Source: Shinella sp. SUS2 (GTDB taxonomy: Bacteria > Pseudomonadota > Alphaproteobacteria > Rhizobiales > Rhizobiaceae). From it: 64,000 bases of DNA. Made by a program: the position numbers and the translations under genes. The stretch lies in contig NZ_KQ410727.1 of NCBI RefSeq assembly GCF_001262505.1, forward strand, positions 1 through 64,000. Direction: 5' to 3'. Position 1 is the first letter of the stretch. Each line of letters starts with the position of its first letter. The notes beneath the pieces are model-generated. The model made no database searches, was not told the DNA's origin, and saw only the letters and a program-made list of their open reading frames with translations. Below are positions 61,008-64,000 of the stretch, piece after piece.

Positions 61008-64000
61008 TTAGCCGAGCGTCTTGGCGACGTCGGCGAAGGTTTCCTCGAGCACGGCGATCAGGTGGTCGGCGTCCCGCTTCGAGAAGATCATCGGCGGGCG
61101 CATCTTCAGAACATTGTCATGCGGCCCTTCCGTTCCCATCAGAACGCCGCGGCGGCGGGCACCGTTGGAGACGGCACGGGCGAACTCGGTGGCGGGTGCC
61201 TTCGTCCTGCGGTCGGTGACGAGCTCGATGCCGAGGAAGAGGCCGAGGCCGCGCACGTCGCCAATCACGTCGTAGCGTGTCTGCATGGCGCGGAAGGCGT
61301 CCATCAGATAGTTGCCGATGGTCAGTGCATTGCCGCGCAGGTTCTGGCTTTCGATGACGTCGAGCACGGCAAGGCCGACGGCGCAGGAAACCGGGTTTCC
61401 GCCGAAGGTGTTGAAATATTCCATGCCGTTGTTGAAGCTGTCGGTCACTTCGCGGGTCGTCACCACGGCGGCCATGGGGTGGCCGTCGCCGATCGGCTTG
61501 CCCATGGTGACGATATCGGGCACGACACCCTGCGTCTCGAAGGCCCACCAATGGCTGCCGACGCGGCCGAAGCCGACCTGCACCTCGTCGGCGATGCACA
61601 CGCCGCCAGCCTCGCGCACCAGCCGGTAGACCTCCTTCAGGTAGCCTTCCGGCAGGAAGACCTGGCCGGCGACGCTCGGAATGGATTCGGCGATGAAGAA
61701 GCCCGGACCTTCGCCCTTCGCCTGCATGCCGGCGATCAGTTCCGCGACGCTTTCGGCAAAGCGCTTGCCGTGCTCTTCGACCGACCAGTTGTCGGGCGCG
61801 CGATAGCTATCGGGAACGGTCGCGACATGGACATGGGGCTTCGGTCCCTTGCCGCCCTTGCGGCGGAACTTGTAGGGGCTGATGTCGATCAGCTCCTGTG
61901 TCGTGCCGTGATAGGACCAGTCGAGCGTGATGGCATTCTCGCGGCCGGTATGCGCCCGCATCAGTCTCAGCGCCAGGCTGTTGGCCTCCGAGCCGCTGTT
62001 GACGAAGCCGGCGACCGTCAGCTCCTTCGGCAGCGTTGCCGTCAGACGCTCGGCATAGGCGACGATGTTGTCATGCAGGTAGCGGGTGTTGGTGTTGAGC
62101 GTTTCCGCCTGCTTCGCCATCGCCTCCACCACGACCGGATGGGCATGGCCGATGTGGCAGACATTGTTGAAGCAGTCGAGATAGGCCCGGCCGCTGTCGT
62201 CGATCAGGAAGACGCCTTCGCCGCGTACGAACTTGATCGGCTTGTCATAGGAGATGGACAGGTTCGGCAGCAGCAATTCGCGCCTGAGCTTGACGATCTC
62301 CTCATGCGAGCGGCCGTGGCGTTCGTAGAATTCCCCGGCGATGCCGGCAAAGGTGCTGGCATCGGGGAAAAGCTCTGCCCAAACGTCGAGATAGCGCGGC
62401 TCGCCGACGCCGAGGATTTCGGTGGCGGAGAGGTTGGTGTCGGCGGAGAGCTGGAGATGGAGATGCGGCGCCCAGCCGCCGTTTTCCGTCGGTGCGCCCA
62501 TTTCGCCGACGAGCGCGCCGGCTTCCAGCCGCTCCCCTGCCTTGAGCCGCCCCAGGGCTTCATGTGCGAGGTGACCCCAGAGGCTGACGAAGGGCGGGCA
62601 ATCCTCCGGCTCGTGGCGAAGCGCGATCAGGCAGCCGTAACCGAGCGGGTCCTTCTCGATCTCGACGCTGACGACAGTCGCCGGCAGGGGCGTGTAGAGC
62701 TTCGTGCCGGAGGCCATGAAGAGGTCAAGGCCGAGATGGCGGGTGCGGCGCGTCTTTTCGATGAAGCGCGAGACGAACATATCGCCGGCATAGACGGTGC
62801 GCTCCTCGCCGAACGGGCCGATGCCGAGCTCGATGCCGTTCTCGCGGCAATATGCTTCCCAGATCGCCTGCGCCTCGTCCGGCTGCTCGGCGGCGGACTT
62901 GACGGTCATCGGGTGGGCTGGGTCGCCGTAGGGGACAAGGGCTGCCGGATAGGTCGCGGCCGGGCGCTCCAGCAGGGGGGCGAGTGTCTTGCAGTTCTTC
63001 GCGATCCAGCCGGCGACGGTGCGGGCGCCCGGTGCGGCCTCGAAACCACAGGCCTTGCGCAGGATGGCGGTGGCGAAACGCGGGTTCATGCGGTCGAGCT
63101 TGCGCAGCAACGTCCAGGCCGGACGCTCGCTGATCGCGAGATAGGGGTTGTCCTCCGCATGGCTGCGGCGGGAGGCGGAGATGGTCACCGAGGTGACGAG
63201 GCGGATGGCGATGAGGTCGTAGAGCAGATCGACCTCTTCTTCCTGCAGCGGATATTCGGCATGAAAACCGCTGACAATGGCGGCAGCCGCGCCGATCGGG
63301 TCGCCGTGGTCGAGGCCGGCATAGGCGGCTGCGATGGCAACTTCGGCGATGACGGGTGCATGCAGCGCATCGCCGAAATCGATCAGGCCGGAAATGCGGT
63401 CGGCATCGGCTGCGTCGACGAGCACGTTCCAGTCGTTGGCGTCATTGTGGATCACCGCGGCGCGCAGCGTTGCAAGGCGCGGGGCGATGGCGGTGAAGCG
63501 CTTGAGGAAACGCTCGATCAATGCCCGGTCCTCGGCGGCGGCGACATGCTGCAGGCGTGCGGCGGAGCGGCTGGCATGGCGGATGTCCCAGTCGAGATCG
63601 CGCAGGGCACCCGGATGCATGAAGCCCTTCAGCGCGGCATCGAAGCGGCCAAGCATCCGGCCGAGGGACTGAAGCGCGGCATCGCTGCGCTCCGTCTCGG
63701 CGAGCGGCCTGCCTTCGACCCAGCTCACCAGCCGGATACGATGCTGGACGCCGTGCGGGCTGGTGGTGGAGGCAAGGCTTCCGCCCGACAGTGTCGGCCG
63801 GATATGGGGTACCGGCAGGTCGCCGGCATGGGTGCCGAGATGGGCGAGCAGCGCTGTCTGGAAGTCGCTCTCGATCTCCGGCTCCGCGGCGTTGATGATC
63901 TTCAGGATGAAGGTGCCTTCCGTCGTCTCCACCTTGAAGTTCTGGTCCCGTTCGCTGGCCAGCGGCGAAAGCGTGCCGGAGAGACCGTAATGCTCTGCAA
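61008..64000 (-). CDS. Phosphotransferase / M23 peptidase / class III aminotransferase fusion (5' end cut by window)
   Basis: At least 996 residues are encoded; the reading frame is still open at the window edge, with [17 protein letters not shown] before it. Three domains are in order. An aminoglycoside-phosphotransferase-like kinase has [11 protein letters not shown] and LIDFGDAL. An M23 (LytM) peptidase domain keeps both zinc motifs, HLGLD (H-x3-D) and HLHLQ (H-x-H). A class III PLP aminotransferase follows with [26 protein letters not shown] and the PLP Lys in [10 protein letters not shown]. Each site looks intact. The aminotransferase part resembles phospholyase or ethanolamine-phosphate-type enzymes, so a kinase plus lyase cascade on an amino alcohol is possible. 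It is upstream of an amino-acid-type binding protein. Confidence 0.85.
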   Translation of the reverse strand, partial: AEHYGLSGTLSPLASERDQNFKVETTEGTFILKIINAAEPEIESDFQTALLAHLGTHAGDLPVPHIRPTLSGGSLASTTSPHGVQHRIRLVSWVEGRPLAETERSDAALQSLGRMLGRFDAALKGFMHPGALRDLDWDIRHASRSAARLQHVAAAEDRALIERFLKRFTAIAPRLATLRAAVIHNDANDWNVLVDAADADRISGLIDFGDALHAPVIAEVAIAAAYAGLDHGDPIGAAAAIVSGFHAEYPLQEEEVDLLYDLIAIRLVTSVTISASRRSHAEDNPYLAISERPAWTLLRKLDRMNPRFATAILRKACGFEAAPGARTVAGWIAKNCKTLAPLLERPAATYPAALVPYGDPAHPMTVKSAAEQPDEAQAIWEAYCRENGIELGIGPFGEERTVYAGDMFVSRFIEKTRRTRHLGLDLFMASGTKLYTPLPATVVSVEIEKDPLGYGCLIALRHEPEDCPPFVSLWGHLAHEALGRLKAGERLEAGALVGEMGAPTENGGWAPHLHLQLSADTNLSATEILGVGEPRYLDVWAELFPDASTFAGIAGEFYERHGRSHEEIVKLRRELLLPNLSISYDKPIKFVRGEGVFLIDDSGRAYLDCFNNVCHIGHAHPVVVEAMAKQAETLNTNTRYLHDNIVAYAERLTATLPKELTVAGFVNSGSEANSLALRLMRAHTGRENAITLDWSYHGTTQELIDISPYKFRRKGGKGPKPHVHVATVPDSYRAPDNWSVEEHGKRFAESVAELIAGMQAKGEGPGFFIAESIPSVAGQVFLPEGYLKEVYRLVREAGGVCIADEVQVGFGRVGSHWWAFETQGVVPDIVTMGKPIGDGHPMAAVVTTREVTDSFNNGMEYFNTFGGNPVSCAVGLAVLDVIESQNLRGNALTIGNYLMDAFRAMQTRYDVIGDVRGLGLFLGIELVTDRRTKAPATEFARAVSNGARRRGVLMGTEGPHDNVLKMRPPMIFSKRDADHLIAVLEETFADVAKTLG

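Noticed and set aside
1..64000. CRISPR array, insertion sequence, integrase or prophage around the candidate defence operon
   Set aside because: No regularly spaced repeats, transposase, recombinase or structural phage genes were seen; the operon sits between ordinary metabolic genes.

Overview
The window reads as a GC-rich, gene-dense replicon of an alphaproteobacterium in the Rhizobiales (a Rhizobiaceae-type organism such as Shinella, Ensifer or Rhizobium). This is inferred from gene content: a norEFCBQD, nirK-nirV and nnrR denitrification set, many ABC uptake systems, a PutA with an adjacent Lrp-type regulator, and a phosphotransferase-M23-aminotransferase fusion protein. I see no insertion sequence, phage gene, tRNA, rRNA or CRISPR array, so whether this is chromosome or megaplasmid is open.

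Layout. 1-562 holds no convincing gene. 563-9408 carries a small unknown protein, a LysR regulator divergent from two tandem agmatine-deiminase-family genes (the second with a Tat signal), an orphan polyamine-type binding protein, an unusual amidase, a DUF1176 protein and a B3/B4-domain protein. 9567-14767 is a three-gene operon: membrane-associated patatin, an ATPase carrying an N-terminal degenerate HNH domain, and an intact HNH endonuclease. It resembles the ATPase-HNH pair of Septu anti-phage defence with an added lipase, and is the best candidate for an undescribed system. 15029-23690 (minus strand) is a sugar-type ABC operon with a sulfatase, a PHP-domain enzyme and a GntR regulator with a LacI-like sensor domain. 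23874-30460 (plus) is a nitrate/sulfonate-type ABC transporter, two Gfo/Idh/MocA dehydrogenases and a glucokinase. 30684-35909 is a complete dipeptide-type ABC transporter. 35916-40252 is PutR and PutA.

40312-59857 is an anaerobic-respiration island. It contains oxygen-independent ubiquinone synthesis genes (ubiX, ubiD, ubiT, ubiU, ubiV), a hemerythrin-like protein, NO reductase (norEFCBQD), hemN, a DUF2249/membrane-protein/DUF59 module, nnrS, copper nitrite reductase (nirK, nirV) and the Crp/FNR-type regulator nnrR. Seven TTG-N8-CAA palindromes lie in five intergenic regions of this island. They suggest one NnrR regulon covering nitrite and NO reduction, heme synthesis without oxygen and quinone synthesis without oxygen. 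Nitrate reductase and N2O reductase genes are not in the window.

59902-64000 (minus) holds an amino-acid-type binding protein downstream of a giant phosphotransferase/M23/class-III aminotransferase fusion that runs off the right edge.
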